This document shows positions 35,059-46,994 of a stretch of 64,000 bases of DNA, in pieces. The position numbers and the translations under genes were made by a program. A model generated the notes under the pieces. That model was given only the letters and a program-made list of their open reading frames with translations. It had not been told where the DNA came from and did not search any database. Position 1 is the stretch's first letter, and every line of letters begins with the position of its first letter. The DNA comes from Haemonchus contortus (taxonomy: Eukaryota > Nematoda > Chromadorea > Rhabditida > Trichostrongylidae), in the NCBI GenBank assembly GCA_000469685.2, contig LS997564.1, positions 13,804,091 through 13,868,090 of the forward strand. Direction: 5' to 3'.

Positions 35059-38000
35059 GTGAGAAGATTATGTTATCCCCACCAAGAGGGCACCCTAGTT
35101 TGGAAAGAAGTCAACTATTTTTTTGATCAAGTCCCGTATAAATGCATCGCCGTCTCTGAGCGTCTGGGGCCTTTCACATGAGTGTATTATTCGTCGATGT
35201 TGCACTATGACTGTGTCCCAAACAGAAATCCAACACCCCTGTGGATGCCAATGCAAAGGGGATTCCAAGAATAGACTGCGGCCCATGCAGGAAGAGGACT
35301 TGTGTTTATGTGAAATTCGAATGTTCAGTCAATGTCAACACAAGGTTAACCTTCCATCAAAAGGTATTTAGACATTACCTACCATTTATTTAATGATACA
35401 TCCAATAGAAGAAAGGTCGCCCAAGAATAGACTAAAATGTCGATTATTCTTATGAAGGAAAGTCCACGACAGTAAATAGTAGTCAAGTATTCCACAAAGT
35501 GATGAAAAACAGTGGCATCTGTACTGTCTCTAAGACATATGGGAGATAAAGTTCCTCTACTATTTCCCAGATACACCCAAGCATTTGAATTTTGTCCAAA
35601 ATCTAAGAGACGAGATGTTTCTCGCATTACAACCATCCTACCCTGCTATCTCCTCACTTGGGCCTAATTATTGAACTTGGCGTAGAATACGGTGTGGTAT
35701 CCGTGTTTATTGTGGCACCAGTACGCTTACTTTACGGCTATTATTACGGTGGGAATTTGAACCGATTTGAATTTTCATTTTTAATTCTACGTTCTCACAA
35801 TCCTTTACCTACATATCGTTCCTTTTTTCTTATTGCTTATTATTATCTTACTATTTCTTTTTGCCTTTTGCCTTTTTTAGGGATGCTTTTGCAGAATATT
35901 CGCATTTGAAGGCCTGCAGGTTCCACTAAATAGCCTTTCAAAGATGTTTTTTCAGTGAAATGGCTTTTGAATTCAAGAACGAGATTTCTAATTTCCTTTT
36001 GTTTAAAGATAACTGAATGGTTGCTTGGGAATCCATTGTCCGCTTCCTTTGTTTTAAGAAATAGGTGGGACTCCGTTCCAAATCATCCATCGATGACTTA
36101 TGCTGGAAGAGGCAAGTTTTCTTCTCTCTTTTTCTCGTAGAACTCTTCTTTGTTACCCTTGCCCTTTCGAAGGCCATCGCAGAGGTTTTTTACCACTGTA
36201 GTAGTATAATCGGATCCATTACTGGTACGGCATTCCATTCTTCCATTCATCCAAGGCCGGAAGAAGTGTGAAAAAGGCCGAGAGTAAGGTGTCAATGGAA
36301 TGCTTGGCTATCAGTGGGAATGGAGGGGTTCAGGGGTGGCTGTGGGAAGGGTCGTTGATCGCCTTTTTTTTGCCTTTACTCAAAGGTTCATTCATCGATC
36401 ATTCCCTATATTATGAAAGAAGATCGATTGCCCAGTATCGGATGGTGTACTTTTAATGCATTGTATCGTTTGGTATTCACCTAGAGATTAGTATCTTCTT
36501 GGGAATCTCAAATATAAAAGTGAAGAATACTTACGGTCCCCCATTTCCTCCAATTGACGAGTTTCCTTCTTGGAATCAAATACGTCATGAATAATGATAC
36601 AAGTAGTACCGCGTGCCTTTGTATTGTTTTTCGTCGTTTATATCTTTGGTTAGTCATTAAATTTACATCGGGTTTGAGGGACTCAGAATTTTGTGCCCTG
36701 GCAGTTGTACTATACTATCGTTTATTGTTTGTATGGACCCTCGCTCGTTCGTTTTCACCCCCTTATCTTCAGAAAGGACAAATCTGAAGGTGGTAATGAT
36801 TAGGCTTCTGCTGTGTCCTTCTTAGGATTTCTTGACTTATTGCTGAAATCCCTCACACGGGTGGCAGGCCTCATTCACAATCTCAATTTTTCCCAGCAAG
36901 AACGTTGTATTATCGGGCTTTGTGTTTCCAGCCTTTCGTGAACCTCATCCCATTTCTCTGCTGCGCACTCCCTCAGCCCCACAAAGACAATTGTCCACCC
37001 TATGCTAGCATACTTCAAGCATCTAAAGATTTACGCTGTTTTCTATGCTTCTGGACGTTTGCCATTAGTTCTAATGATCTGAGCTGTGAACGTTGTTTTT
37101 GTTGCTATACCTTTCAGAGTTGATTTTTTTTCAGCCACTTATTTCAAAATCTTTGCAATCCCCTCAAATAAGTAGGTTAGTTCTGTCGTTTGTTTACCTT
37201 TGTTTGCTCCTTTCTTATGCATCCTCCACAATTCTTGATCCCATTCATTTCCGAAATCTCAAAAAGGAATTATAATTTAAGTATACTCACTTTCATGAAA
37301 TTTTCCCCTTACCTTACATTATATGAGGATGACCCTTTCAGTTCTGACTCTTACTTTTTACTTACTTATCTTTTTCTAAACTTTAGTTATTGGCTATGAG
37401 TTGGGGTTTTTGATCCTCTACAAAGCTTTTGTTCCGTTCTGCACGTTTTTCATCGTGGCAACCACCCCGTTTTCGATAATTCAATACAATATCACGAAAT
37501 GCCCTCTGTTAGTACTTTTCCTTTCCTTTTTCTTTTTTTCCAGTTTTTCTCCTCTTTTTGGTTATCTTCTTACTAGCGAGATGACATAAAATCAGTGCTG
37601 GCCAAAGGGTGTACACCTAAGAAAAACGGAGTCGTTGGGGCCCACCGCCGGGGACGGCGAGTATTTCTTAGATTTATTGCTTTGCACTCTGTAGTCCGGC
37701 ATTATAAATGGCCTAAAGTGGTTTTACTCTGCCCGTATGTGATTGATGGTAGGCTTTCTATCTTTCACGCAAAGTCCAACTTTGTTGTTTGTTGTGTTTG
37801 TTTACCGGTTTAGCGTAACGCACACGTTGTTTACGTTGAAACACGAATTATTGTGGCGATTACTGTAAGAGTTTTTGTCGCGTTGGTCTTTGATCTCTGA
37901 TTTATTTGAAACTTCAATTACCAATGAAATTAATGCTACATTCGCCTTTCAATTACCAGTTCTAAAAAGCCGGCAGTCAATATTTTGCCATTACATTTAA

Positions 38001-38940
38001 AATGTAAATGTCAATTGAATAAACGTTCAAATGAAAGCAGTAACATTATTTAGCAACCTCTTTTATACAATTAATGCTAGTTTGAACGTTGTCGTTGAAG
38101 GTTATTTCTAATGAAGCTTAAGTTTGTTTCCTCACTACTAGTTCCCAGTTTTTCGCCCATTGTACTTGCAAAGGTCGGGCCAACGTTCCCTCACGTTCAG
38201 TGGAGGTTTGGGAGATTTAGACTTGAAAGAGCGGTTTATTTGTTTTTCTTCTTCTTCGGCTTCAAACTTTGGAGCCCAGTAGTTGAGAAAAGATCCAGGA
38301 CTTTCTTATATGTAAGGCCACTTCGTATATTTATTCCTGGACGATTGAGAAATTTATGTTTTTTCCCTATTCCTTAGCAAAGCGGCTGGCTATCCGACAT
38401 ATAAACAATCGAATTTAGTCGGTTTTTCACTTTTTGAACCGTTTTCATTCGTCGGTATTCGAACTAAGATCACAGTAATAAGGTGGCGATATGACCATTG
38501 CCTACTAATGATGGTAGATATTACTTGGAATGATGTAATGCTCACTATAATGCTTACTTTTTCGGTCTGACTTATCATTTAATCACTTTTATCAATATAA
38601 AGGACATGAAACCTAATATTGCAATGAGTGATGTTATTGCCATAGATAGCAGAGGCAATCCTTCAATATTCTCCGCAATAAGCAGAATAATTAACATCCA
38701 TTTGAATAATTGTTGTGTCTACCCTTCAACGGTGATAGGCACGTTCTTCGTTATTGCTTTTTTCGTTGCCTTCTTTTTGCTTTGTGCTTATCCATACCCA
38801 AAAATCCTTTTCTTCTCTTTTCTCGTCTTCTCATTTCCTCAAAAGCATTAATCCACACATTTTGAAAGATTTTCGTTTAATTTGCGTTTTTACTGATGCC
38901 CGTTCCGAGCCGAGATCGTTTCCAGAAGTCCTTTTTATAG
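35059..38940. other. Non-coding stretch upstream of the main gene
   Basis: No confident exon. The segment 35224-35345 is open in two frames (one Cys-rich) but its upstream acceptor CCCAAACAG is poor for a nematode. The small frame at 37598-37655 with a possible donor is likewise unsupported. Strongly T-rich on +. Confidence 0.4.
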
Positions 38941-38950
38941 TTGGCGGACA

Positions 38951-39053
38951 ATGACATCAATGAGGCAAACGTCCGTGCCTCTTCCGATCAATATCTATGA
39001 TCGAGCAGCAGATTTGGAATCGGGACGAACAGCTACGTGTGCATATGCTCAGG
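38951..39053 (+). CDS. First coding exon of an unidentified multi-exon gene (long form)
   Basis: A TTTTTATAG acceptor ends at 38940, ten bases before the ATG, which points to spliced-leader trans-splicing. The exon encodes 34 codons beginning MTSMRQTSVPLPINIYDRAA and ends CAG G|GTGTGT in phase 1. Joined to 39809 it makes an Ala codon (G+CT). There is no signal peptide or membrane segment, so the N-terminus is probably cytosolic. I do not recognise the protein family. Confidence 0.65.
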
Positions 39054-39808
39054 GTGTGTTTTTCTTTTTGTTTTGATTTGTATTTTTAGATGTTGTATTT
39101 ACTTACCAGTTGTGAGGGTAATTATGTTTCTATTGTTTTTGTTTTTTTTAATAATTATGTTCCTCTCTTTTGGCAAGTCCTAATCAGTTCTAGCATGTCC
39201 TTTAATCACTAAAAAATCCACACTCAAAAAAGTCCTTCGCTTGAGTGATCTGTGGTGGAATCTATTTACTTATTTACATTCTATCACATTTGCTCTACAA
39301 TATGTTTTTCGAACCACAGTAAAGTTGCCCAGGAAGAGTATTACCATTGGGTCTGAAAGGTATCTCCTCGAAGAGGCTTTAACGAAAGCTTCAGGGGCGG
39401 GATTTATAGTTTGCGCTAGCAGTCACGCGCGTTGCTTGCCACGTCACGCTTCGTCCTGGTCGATCAATAGCGATAGGCTGACTATGGAAGTGGCGGCGGG
39501 GTATGTCTATTCTGAATTCGAATGCAATGAGATCACTCTTTCCTTTCATTTCGAAAAGCACTCCTCGATGGGATTCCCAACGGAAGATGTATGGAGGTTT
39601 CGCATTGACCTCTGTCTTTAAACTGAACATCTTGTCAACTGTGAACCGTTCCTGCCAGCTTCTTTTCTGGAGTTCCAAAAGATATCACTTTTCTAAAAAT
39701 CATTTGATAAATCATTTTTTTGAAGTTACCCTTCATCCGTTTTTGTTCTCTTAAACCCACACCCTTCCCTCTGAGTGCGTGAGTTTTTACTGTATCCTTT
39801 TTTTCAAG
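39054..39808 (+). other. Intron with a GC-rich block
   Basis: The intron runs from GTGTGT to TTTTTTTCAAG. The acceptor ends AAG rather than the usual CAG, which is the weakest splice site of this gene. Positions about 39380-39640 are distinctly more GC-rich and open on both strands, suggesting an inserted repeat, but no partner copy is present in the window. Confidence 0.4.
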
Positions 39809-39979
39809 CTACGGGAAATTCAACTGCGTGTGAACAGCCGGCATCACGCGTAACACCGCCTTCATCACAACCTCCATCTACACCATCTCCTCATTCACGG
39901 TTTATCGATGGCTTGAGAAGGAGAACAAGACTGCGCTCGTTGAACGTTCCATCGCATGGGCATGAAAACCTCGATAGCG
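39809..39979 (+). CDS. Exon 2 of the unidentified gene (Ser/Pro-rich then basic)
   Basis: After the split Ala codon it encodes 56 codons. First comes a Ser/Pro-rich run (TPPSSQPPSTPSPHSR), then a basic patch (LRRRTRLRS), then NVPSHGHENLDS. The other frames are closed by stops. The donor is AGCG|GTACGT, phase 1. Low-complexity Ser/Pro composition suggests a disordered regulatory segment; RRRT resembles a basophilic-kinase site. Both are inference. Confidence 0.7.
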
Positions 39980-40855
39980 GTACGTCTTATGTCTTGGTGC
40001 CGATTTTTGTTTTGGTTCCTAAGTGTTGTATCATAACAAGTGAGTTATGAAAACTGGGTTTGATTGGGACCCAAGGGTTAGGCTATGGAACCAGGGTCTG
40101 TTCGGTAAAACGTGTACGCTACAGAAAGTGAGGGATTAGGGCAAAGTGAAGGAAGCCGTTATAACATCTTGGCTTTACTCGCGTTGCTCGTTGTCTTTAC
40201 TTTTTCTTATCAGTAGTTCTCACGCTGAGTCGGTGGCACAGACTAAATAAAAAACAGTTTATCTAATAATCAATCCTTGGAAGCAAGTATAAGGAAGAAA
40301 CGGGCATGCCTCTCAACCATTTTGTGTCGCAAACCTTCTCAAAGACGGGTTGGGAAGAATGAATGTGCCGGTCCTAATACTGGCGTTTACCCCTCCTAGT
40401 TGTCATCTTCTATTTTCTCTTTTTTCTGCGTTCAAGAACTTACTTCAGTCGGGGCAGAGGAGTCAGACGTGGGAAAAATTCTTGCTGTACTGGTCTACTA
40501 GTTGAATCTTTACGGAATACACTTGTGCTCTAAAACAAGTCTCTTGTCTTGGTTTTTATTTTTACTTCCTTTCATTAATTGGTATACCAGTTCGTGTTCG
40601 TGATTGAATCTCGTGAAGCGAAGAATAAACTTAATTTTCCTGAGAAAACTAAGTAATAGACGGAGTAGAAATTGCTTCCCACATTGAGGACGCCAGCGGG
40701 GGCGCAAAACGAAAAATAATAGTTTCTTGCGGCAGAAACCGCAAATTCTTGCTGTGTGTAGAGACATTTCAGGATGTAAAAAAAAGTCAATTTTGGAAAT
40801 GTTGAGCTAGGAGGGAATGATAAATGACGTTTGATAAGACTTGGAAGTTTTCCAG

Positions 40856-41006
40856 ATCTCGGTTTCCCACCTGTTTGCTCACCACCACCACCACCAAGTG
40901 ATTCAGCAGGCTCATTGCCACCAGAAGCATGTGGCTCGCGAACTCGTAGACGGACAATGTCGGATGCCGCGCAAACTTGTGGCCTGAATTTCAACGGAAC
41001 AAATAA
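40856..41006 (+). CDS. Exon 3 of the unidentified gene (proline run, RRRT motif)
   Basis: Acceptor TTTTCCAG, donor AATAA|GTGAGT (phase 2). The split codon from exon 2 is GAT (Asp). It encodes 49 codons including a five-proline run after CS, SDSAGSLPPEACGS, and a basic RTRRRTMSDAAQ motif that resembles a PKA-type phosphorylation site. It is the only one of the three frames open across the exon. The disordered character continues. Confidence 0.75.
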
Positions 41007-41113
41007 GTGAGTTTTTTCATTTCACATTTTCTATGTCACCTCCTTTGTTGCTATTCTTTGGACTAATTTGAGCAATTTCAATATAACCTACATCTATTTC
41101 TATTCTTTTATAG

Positions 41114-41250
41114 GCGCCACTCAGGAGTTCTGGTTATTTTTCCGCATTCTCCCTCTGCTCATGGCGATTATCTACAGGGCCATAGCACACCTGCTGCAGG
41201 GAACAAGCGGCTATCGTCCTATGGATCAAGCGCTTCCAAAAGTTTTGAAG
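41114..41250 (+). CDS. Exon 4 of the unidentified gene
   Basis: A 107-base intron separates it from exon 3. The acceptor is CTTTTATAG and the split codon AAG (Lys). It encodes 45 codons beginning RHSGVLVIFPHS and ending LSSYGSSASKSFE, then a donor GAAG|GTATGG in phase 1. A second frame (QEFWLFFRILPLL...) is also open here but would not be in phase with exon 3. The next phase-compatible acceptor I can support is 58280; exons starting near 41381 or 41500 were considered but are out of frame or poorly bounded. Confidence 0.65.
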
Positions 41251-42213
41251 GTATGGTAGTTGTTTTTTTTTTCAGGTTGTCTTTTGAGGTTTCGGTTTGT
41301 TATCGTACCCCTTCCCTTATATTTCTACGAATTTTAAATTGAACGGGGAAGCCCTTCGAAGCCTATAACTTCCCCTTGCAGTTTGAAGTTGATATTAATG
41401 TTGGTGTTCGCGTCACTGACACAATGCTTATATTATGTTCTTTTCAACGGATGACATCACTTTTGCTTGGCTTTTTGAGTCATACTTCCGCCCGTGCAGT
41501 TAGAATGCGAAAGTCACGCCGAAAAAAAGTCAGTCAAAGTCGAAAAAACCTATTCAGCGTCAGACTGCTACGTTTTCATCGAAAACAGTACAAATTTTGG
41601 CAGCTACTGGATTGATGGCATGTCTTTGCATTTGCAAAATGACTTGTTAGTAATCGTAATTGCTTATTCTTCAATACCACACGCTATAAGTGTGTACCTT
41701 TGGTCGAAGTTTTCATAAGAACTCTATTAATAGAAGTAAATTAAACAACGTAGGCACGTGGAAAACCTCGTAAACAAAAACATTTCTGTCATATACTTTG
41801 ACTTTTCCACGATCTTCGAAGAGGTGATTAAGTGAGGACTGGTTTTTTTCCGAGTTGGCTTTCGCAATGTTGGTCTTCTGATTTTTGGGATGCGAATAAC
41901 TGGATTTTCGTAATGTTTGTCCATTCATATACATATATGCGGCGTTGTTTGCGTACTTTACCCTAATACTCAACTAACAACCTTTTTTGGCTATTCCGTT
42001 GGATAATTCTCTGTAGAATTTCCGAAAGCCCATATTTATCTGGTTCTCCTTAGGAACCTGATTTTCTTGTCATGTTAAAAGATGAGTTCACTTTCAAAGG
42101 TTACAAGGGTCTTTGTGAAAAATCTTTTCGCTGCAATATGGTAAACTATCAATGGATAGATAGCAAACATTGAACAATTGCCTCACCTTTTTTTTGACAT
42201 GAATTTTGTCAGG

Positions 42214-42513
42214 GCGGAGGTGGTGTAGTGGCAAGTGGCGCACTATCTCACATGCACGGCCAGGAATTTCAATCCCGTATCGATGTCCGCCTAGGCCAAC
42301 CAAGCCTTCCTTCCCTCCGGGGTCGGTGAATTGGTACCAGACTCGTCTGGGAGGATAAAAGCACTGGCTTGTACATCGGCTGGCCACCGCAAGTCATTGT
42401 ATAGGCCACATACGCACTCATTACGCCACTACGATTCTGAATGGAAGTCGAGTGCGGGGGCGCATCCCTCAGACGGGATTGATTAACTCCAAAAACTTTA
42501 TCCTTTATCCTTT
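42214..42513 (+). mobile_element. tRNA-derived SINE, best preserved copy with target duplication
   Basis: A 300-bp element. The A box is TGGTGTAGTGG in the head; the B-box position reads AATTTCAATCC, a decayed GGTTCGANTCC. The body includes 'GGTCGGTGAATTGGTACC', 'GGATAAAAGCACTGGCTTGT' and 'GGGATTGATTAACTCC', ending in a tail of repeated ATCCTTT. Flanking repeats ATGAATTTTGTCAGG (42199-42213) and ATGAATTTTGTCGGG (42514-42528) differ at one base. They mark a 15-bp target-site duplication and prove insertion by reverse transcription. Family founder: tRNA head inferred from the pol III boxes. Confidence 0.9.
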
Positions 42514-43605
42514 ATGAATTTTGTCGGGTAAGGGTTGAATGGACTAGGCGAGGTGTCTAATTGCGAATTTGGACCTTAACTCCGTTGACTTTGAGGTTGC
42601 TGTGCTAATCACTACACGATAGAGACTCATTCTGGGGTATTGCTTTCCTTGCTAGGTGACTGTTACCTACGTCCCGTTAGACTACTGGAAAATTGATTCC
42701 ACTTCGCTCAGAAGTTTTGGCTAAAAAACGAAGAGGCGTTGTTATGGGTTCACCCCTGACTCTTCTGCAATTGCGACGATCTTCTTGGTAATCATACCGG
42801 TCGCCTTCTTCAACTTCCTCATCGTTCCAGCGAAATTTAGATTCTACCACGATTTTTTCCCATCCATTTAAGCAATTGTATGAAATTTCCTTCGGTTTGT
42901 TGCTATTTGTATGGCAGCGATACTGATGGATTCACGCTTCTCAATGCTCCACTGTATGCGCTGGTTCCACCTTTGTGATCACATTTGGATTGGACGATAA
43001 TGATTCAACTTTCATAGTAACACCCTCCAAGATCCCTCTGTTCGGATTGACTTGTGATGGTTATATCATATACTTTTCACGTGATGACGTAAATCCCAAA
43101 AGAGTTTCTCCCGAGGAGGGGCGGAGCCAAGCCATGCCCGTTTACTTCCTCACTGTTTTCGAACTTCCATTGCTGTTGCACGTGATGAACCTGTTCTTAT
43201 CGTATATTATTTTCTCGACTGGGAGTGGGCGAACAGCGAAATTTTGATGCTCGCTGTGATACAATTTTGGGCGGAGTTTTTTGTTTGTCACTTAAAAAAT
43301 TATTTGAATCTACCTGTTGACCTTTCTTTCTTGCCAAATTTTGGAACTTTCTGTCTTGGCTCTAATCTGGACAATTTATTCTGGACGTCCACTTACCGTA
43401 TCCTTGTTACAATCGATAAAGTATAGAAGACTTGGTGGCTTGCCTCCAAAATCTTCTTTATGTGGATATTCATTCACCATTTCGTTGACTTGGTAGGCTA
43501 ATTGGTAATTGCAATGGGCTCACATACAGTACTTTGCTAAGTTTCTTTGGCTGCTACTACCGGGTGTTGTGGTGGAACGATAGATGATTGGTCCTGTTGA
43601 AAGAT

Positions 43606-43690
43606 AATTTGGGCGAAAGGTGGAGGTGTGGTAATGGCAAAAGGCTTCGCTAGTACTCACCTGGCACGTTGATGAAATCCTGTCCGAGCC
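43606..43690 (+). mobile_element. Possible SINE head fragment
   Basis: The sequence GGTGGAGGTGTGGTAATGGC, followed by a decayed B-box-like GATGAAATCCTGTCC and 'GAGCCAATTTAGGCTTCC', resembles the first 80 bases of the SINE family. The rest of the family body is absent. Confidence 0.3.
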
Positions 43691-43998
43691 AATTTAGGCT
43701 TCCAGAGTAGAACTGAACGTAGAACGAGAGTTTGAAGACCTACTAGTGCGCCTTCCAATTCAATCCAGTTAAAGACAACGCAAACAAATAGAACTTGGAC
43801 TGAGACGGTAGTACTAGGAATCCCATTTCCTTGATGAGCCCAGGCTTAACTGCACTTCTGGGCAAACGCGATTTGATTTGCCTCTTCATCGACAACAGCA
43901 ATCATTGCTCGTGAACAAAGTTGATGTTAGATTTTTCGTATGGCTGTTGCGTACAAGTCGTAGTGAAGTAATGACCTTGGTTGTTCGATTGGCACACT

Positions 43999-44100
43999 GA
44001 CATCGTCTATCCGTCAATTTTGAGAGTGTTTTCATAGTCACTTACTGGATTTCCATTGAAATCAATTGATATCCGGTCACGTGGATGGCTAGACGATGTC
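43999..44100. repeat. 102-bp inverted-repeat element
   Basis: Arms GACATCGTCTATCC (43999-44012) and GGCTAGACGATGTC (44087-44100) are inverted with one mismatch, and an inner ACTGGAT / ATCCGGT pair extends the symmetry. It is probably a small MITE; no target duplication was seen. Confidence 0.6.
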
Positions 44101-45979
44101 TGGTGAGATGAAATTAACCACCGTAGCCTCGGCCCTGTCAATCAGCTGTTCGGTGTGGGCGGAAGCGGGTTTTTCATTTTCCGCCGAAGGTCCTCTGCTT
44201 TGCCCTAATCCAGTAGGCGTTGGTGCTGTCCTTTACCAGTCTTCTTCCAAGCTCCCTTCTTTGCTGACGTAACCCTCTTGCCTTTTCTCCCATACCTCAG
44301 TTCACTGGTTGAATCCTCTTGTTTGTAAGGGAGCCATGGCATGCGTGCCATGTGATGGCCTCTGCTGCGGTATTCCTGAGCTTTAGAGCAATGTTCTTTA
44401 TTTTATGGCTGGCGGTTATGGAGTTATCTGGCATGCGATCACGGAATGTGTCTCACCTCCTCATTCCTTCCAATGGGATGAACATAACAACAGCAGTTGC
44501 CGTTGTTACTCCCGTAGAGCTAGGTTGTTTTCCCTTCCGACGTCCTATTTCTCCTCTCCTCACTATACCGAGTAGTTTTTATGACTATGAACTGCTGCGG
44601 TTGAGGTGGTACTCCATTTTGATGTGGATTATCGATCCATTTGTAGTAAACCTAAGGACATGCCGACCGTACTCCCCATTCAAAACTCTGAGCAGGTTAC
44701 CTTACCTTGAACCTTTTCCAGCAGGCTTAGCCGATTCTTTGATAATTTATTGTCTTCTTTGCTTCAATTATTTTTGTTTATCGGCCGCAGACTTTCAACT
44801 ATCCTTAATGTGCTGTGATACCCTTTCAAAATATTTGCTCCTCTAGAAGATTTTCCTGGTGCGATGCACCTCGGAGGGCATCTCCGAAGCGGTAGCACCG
44901 AGCATCATCCCGTTCTTATCAATTCAACGCTTTCGCTAGTCGTGTCCTCTTCAGAAGGCTCCTCAGCATCAGCTAGAATGCTACCTATCCGGTTAAAACT
45001 TACATATGCAACGTATTTCGGAGCATTCTCCATTCGGCTTGTATCTTATCTTGCGCTTTTCTTCTACCGTATGTCCTCAGCGTTGTTAGGATCATACGGC
45101 TCTTATCTAGATATCTTCGATGGCAGTGAAAACTGCTTTCCCCACGCTAAGATTCCTGTTGCTCAGAAAGCTTGCAACTTATTAAATTCAAAGCTATCGC
45201 TTCAGGCACTTCCGAAATAGTTTCATTTATTGTGATTAAAAATTTCAAGAATTCGAAGAATTCAATTTCCGATGCACTTATGTCACGTCAGACATCGAAT
45301 ATGCCATACTGGGCTGTTTTTCAAATTTACACGTATTTAATGCTCCAGCATCTGTCAGATTATGAGACTACTGAAATCCTTATAGTTTCATTCGTCTAAG
45401 TAATTTAATTAGTTTAATTATTCTAAACTAAAGCAACCATGTTCGACTCTCACTTCGGCTGATCTCCTTCGATAGAGCCCTAGATGTACAAAAAGAAGAT
45501 CATTGTTTGAAATCTAAACGAGATAGGTAAAAGTTGAAACTGCTACTTCAACGTTACCGCCATGAAGACTAACTTTGGTCAGGTGAAGTTAATGGTTTGA
45601 AGTTTTTGTAATGCGTATGGCTTATTTTGGTGAAGATGGGCACACGCATTTCTGAAGCTCCCAGTGCTTCACGAATTTCCGCGAAGTTTCGAAAGCACTG
45701 CTCCGATGAAACGCTAGGGAGAAAAAGACTTCATTATGGTGTTGCTCTTACCATTGGTTTTCTTTGTAGGAATAGGTGTAATTAAGTGATTTTTATCACA
45801 AGAAACAGTAATAAAAAGTCAAGTTTCGCCAAATGATAAAGCTTCATGGACGACGTGCTAGACCGGATAGCGCAATCTAAGCGTAATTAGTGGAGGGAAC
45901 GTAACCCTTCATCCAGTCCTTCATTCAGTGTGGATAATCCATCAGAAAACTCAGCGGAGAACCTCCTATGTCTTGATGT

Positions 45980-46263
45980 CTGAGGTCTTTTAGCGTTGAT
46001 TATTCCCGTCTTAGGATGAGCACGCACCTTTGTCTTCTAATCGGAAGCGGGGTTTTGGATGCATATAAGTTCTATGCAGGCTTGCGGTGGTTAGCAGATG
46101 ATCAAGCCAGTGCTTTTAATTCTAGGAGGAGCTTGGCCTCGTACCATTCAACCCATATAGGAGGGATGGAGTCTGTATCGCCTTAGGCGGGTGTCAGTCA
46201 GGGATTCGATCTCCAAACTACATCGGCGGAAAGGCTTCGCTTCGCACTATACCACACTGGGAC
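45980..46263 (-). mobile_element. tRNA-derived SINE, minus orientation
   Basis: On the - strand the head contains 'GTGTGGTATAGTGCG' (A-box region) and 'GAGATCGAATCCC' (B box). The body then has 'AAAAGCACTGGCTTGATCAT', 'CTGCTAACCACCGCAAGCCT' and 'GGGAATAATCAACGCTAAAA'. Both promoter boxes survive better than in most copies here. Confidence 0.7.
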
Positions 46264-46465
46264 CGGTCGCTAATCCTAAATGCAGCTTTTTTATTGTTCT
46301 TGTTTTCTACAAAGTTTTCACGTTGTCTTCATCGAAGAGAAGGTATTCAGATCTGGCAAGTGAAGTGGCAATATCCAGAAAGTAATGTTAAAACTGAGTT
46401 CGGATGCGATATATATCTACATACTTATTTACACCTATTTACTGTTTACACCAATTTCCCCGACC

Positions 46466-46994
46466 TACAGTAGCGCTCAAAAGTCTTCGGTGAAATGATT
46501 CTTCAGCCGTACTTTTCACTAGTAACTCCTTTCCTACTGGATCTAATCATGCGAAATTTTTATATTTGGAGCGCGGGTGTATTGTGAATATTTACCACTA
46601 CTAACCTGCAATCTGATCATGTTCCAGATATTCCAAAGAGCATGAACTCAAAATCGACTGAAAATACAGATGATGGTCCTTCTTGAATCTTTTTCCTTCT
46701 TGTCACGTCTAAGGTGTACGAACGGTAATGCCGAACACAATAGATGAGAAAATGCCCATAAGGTGCGAATAAGTGCAGACATCAACAACTTTAGTTTTAG
46801 CAAAATTGGCTACCGCAACAAACACATTGCTCTATCCGTGGATATTGCAGCTTTGCAGTCAAATAGTGTTGGGTAGGGTAAAGTATGCTCTAGTTGAACA
46901 TATCCAAATTTTGCGCGATTCAGTCTACTAAGAAAAAAGGTATGGAAGAAAAAGCGTCAAAGTATTTCACCGAAGACTTTTGAGCGCTACTGTA
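46466..46994. mobile_element. Non-autonomous Tc1/mariner-type element
   Basis: A 529-bp element counted with its TA ends. Both termini read TACAGTAGCGCTCAAAAGTC and continue identically to GGTGAAAT, giving 31-bp perfect inverted repeats beginning CAGT next to TA. TA target use and CAGT termini are typical of Tc1/mariner elements. The interior has no transposase-like frame, so it must be mobilised in trans or be a deletion derivative. Confidence 0.85.

Noticed and set aside
35224..35345. Cys-rich possible exon
   Set aside because: Open in two frames, but the acceptor CCCAAACAG has no pyrimidine tract and the phase does not fit the exon ending at 35058.
41381..41615. Possible exon 5 immediately after 41250
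   Set aside because: The good acceptor at 41380 puts the frame into a stop in the phase required; the acceptor near 41500 is in frame but has no convincing donor.
44319..44846. 175-codon open frame on +
   Set aside because: It has no acceptor or donor, no recognisable motif and a hydrophobic composition expected from T-rich DNA; it lies in the putative intron.
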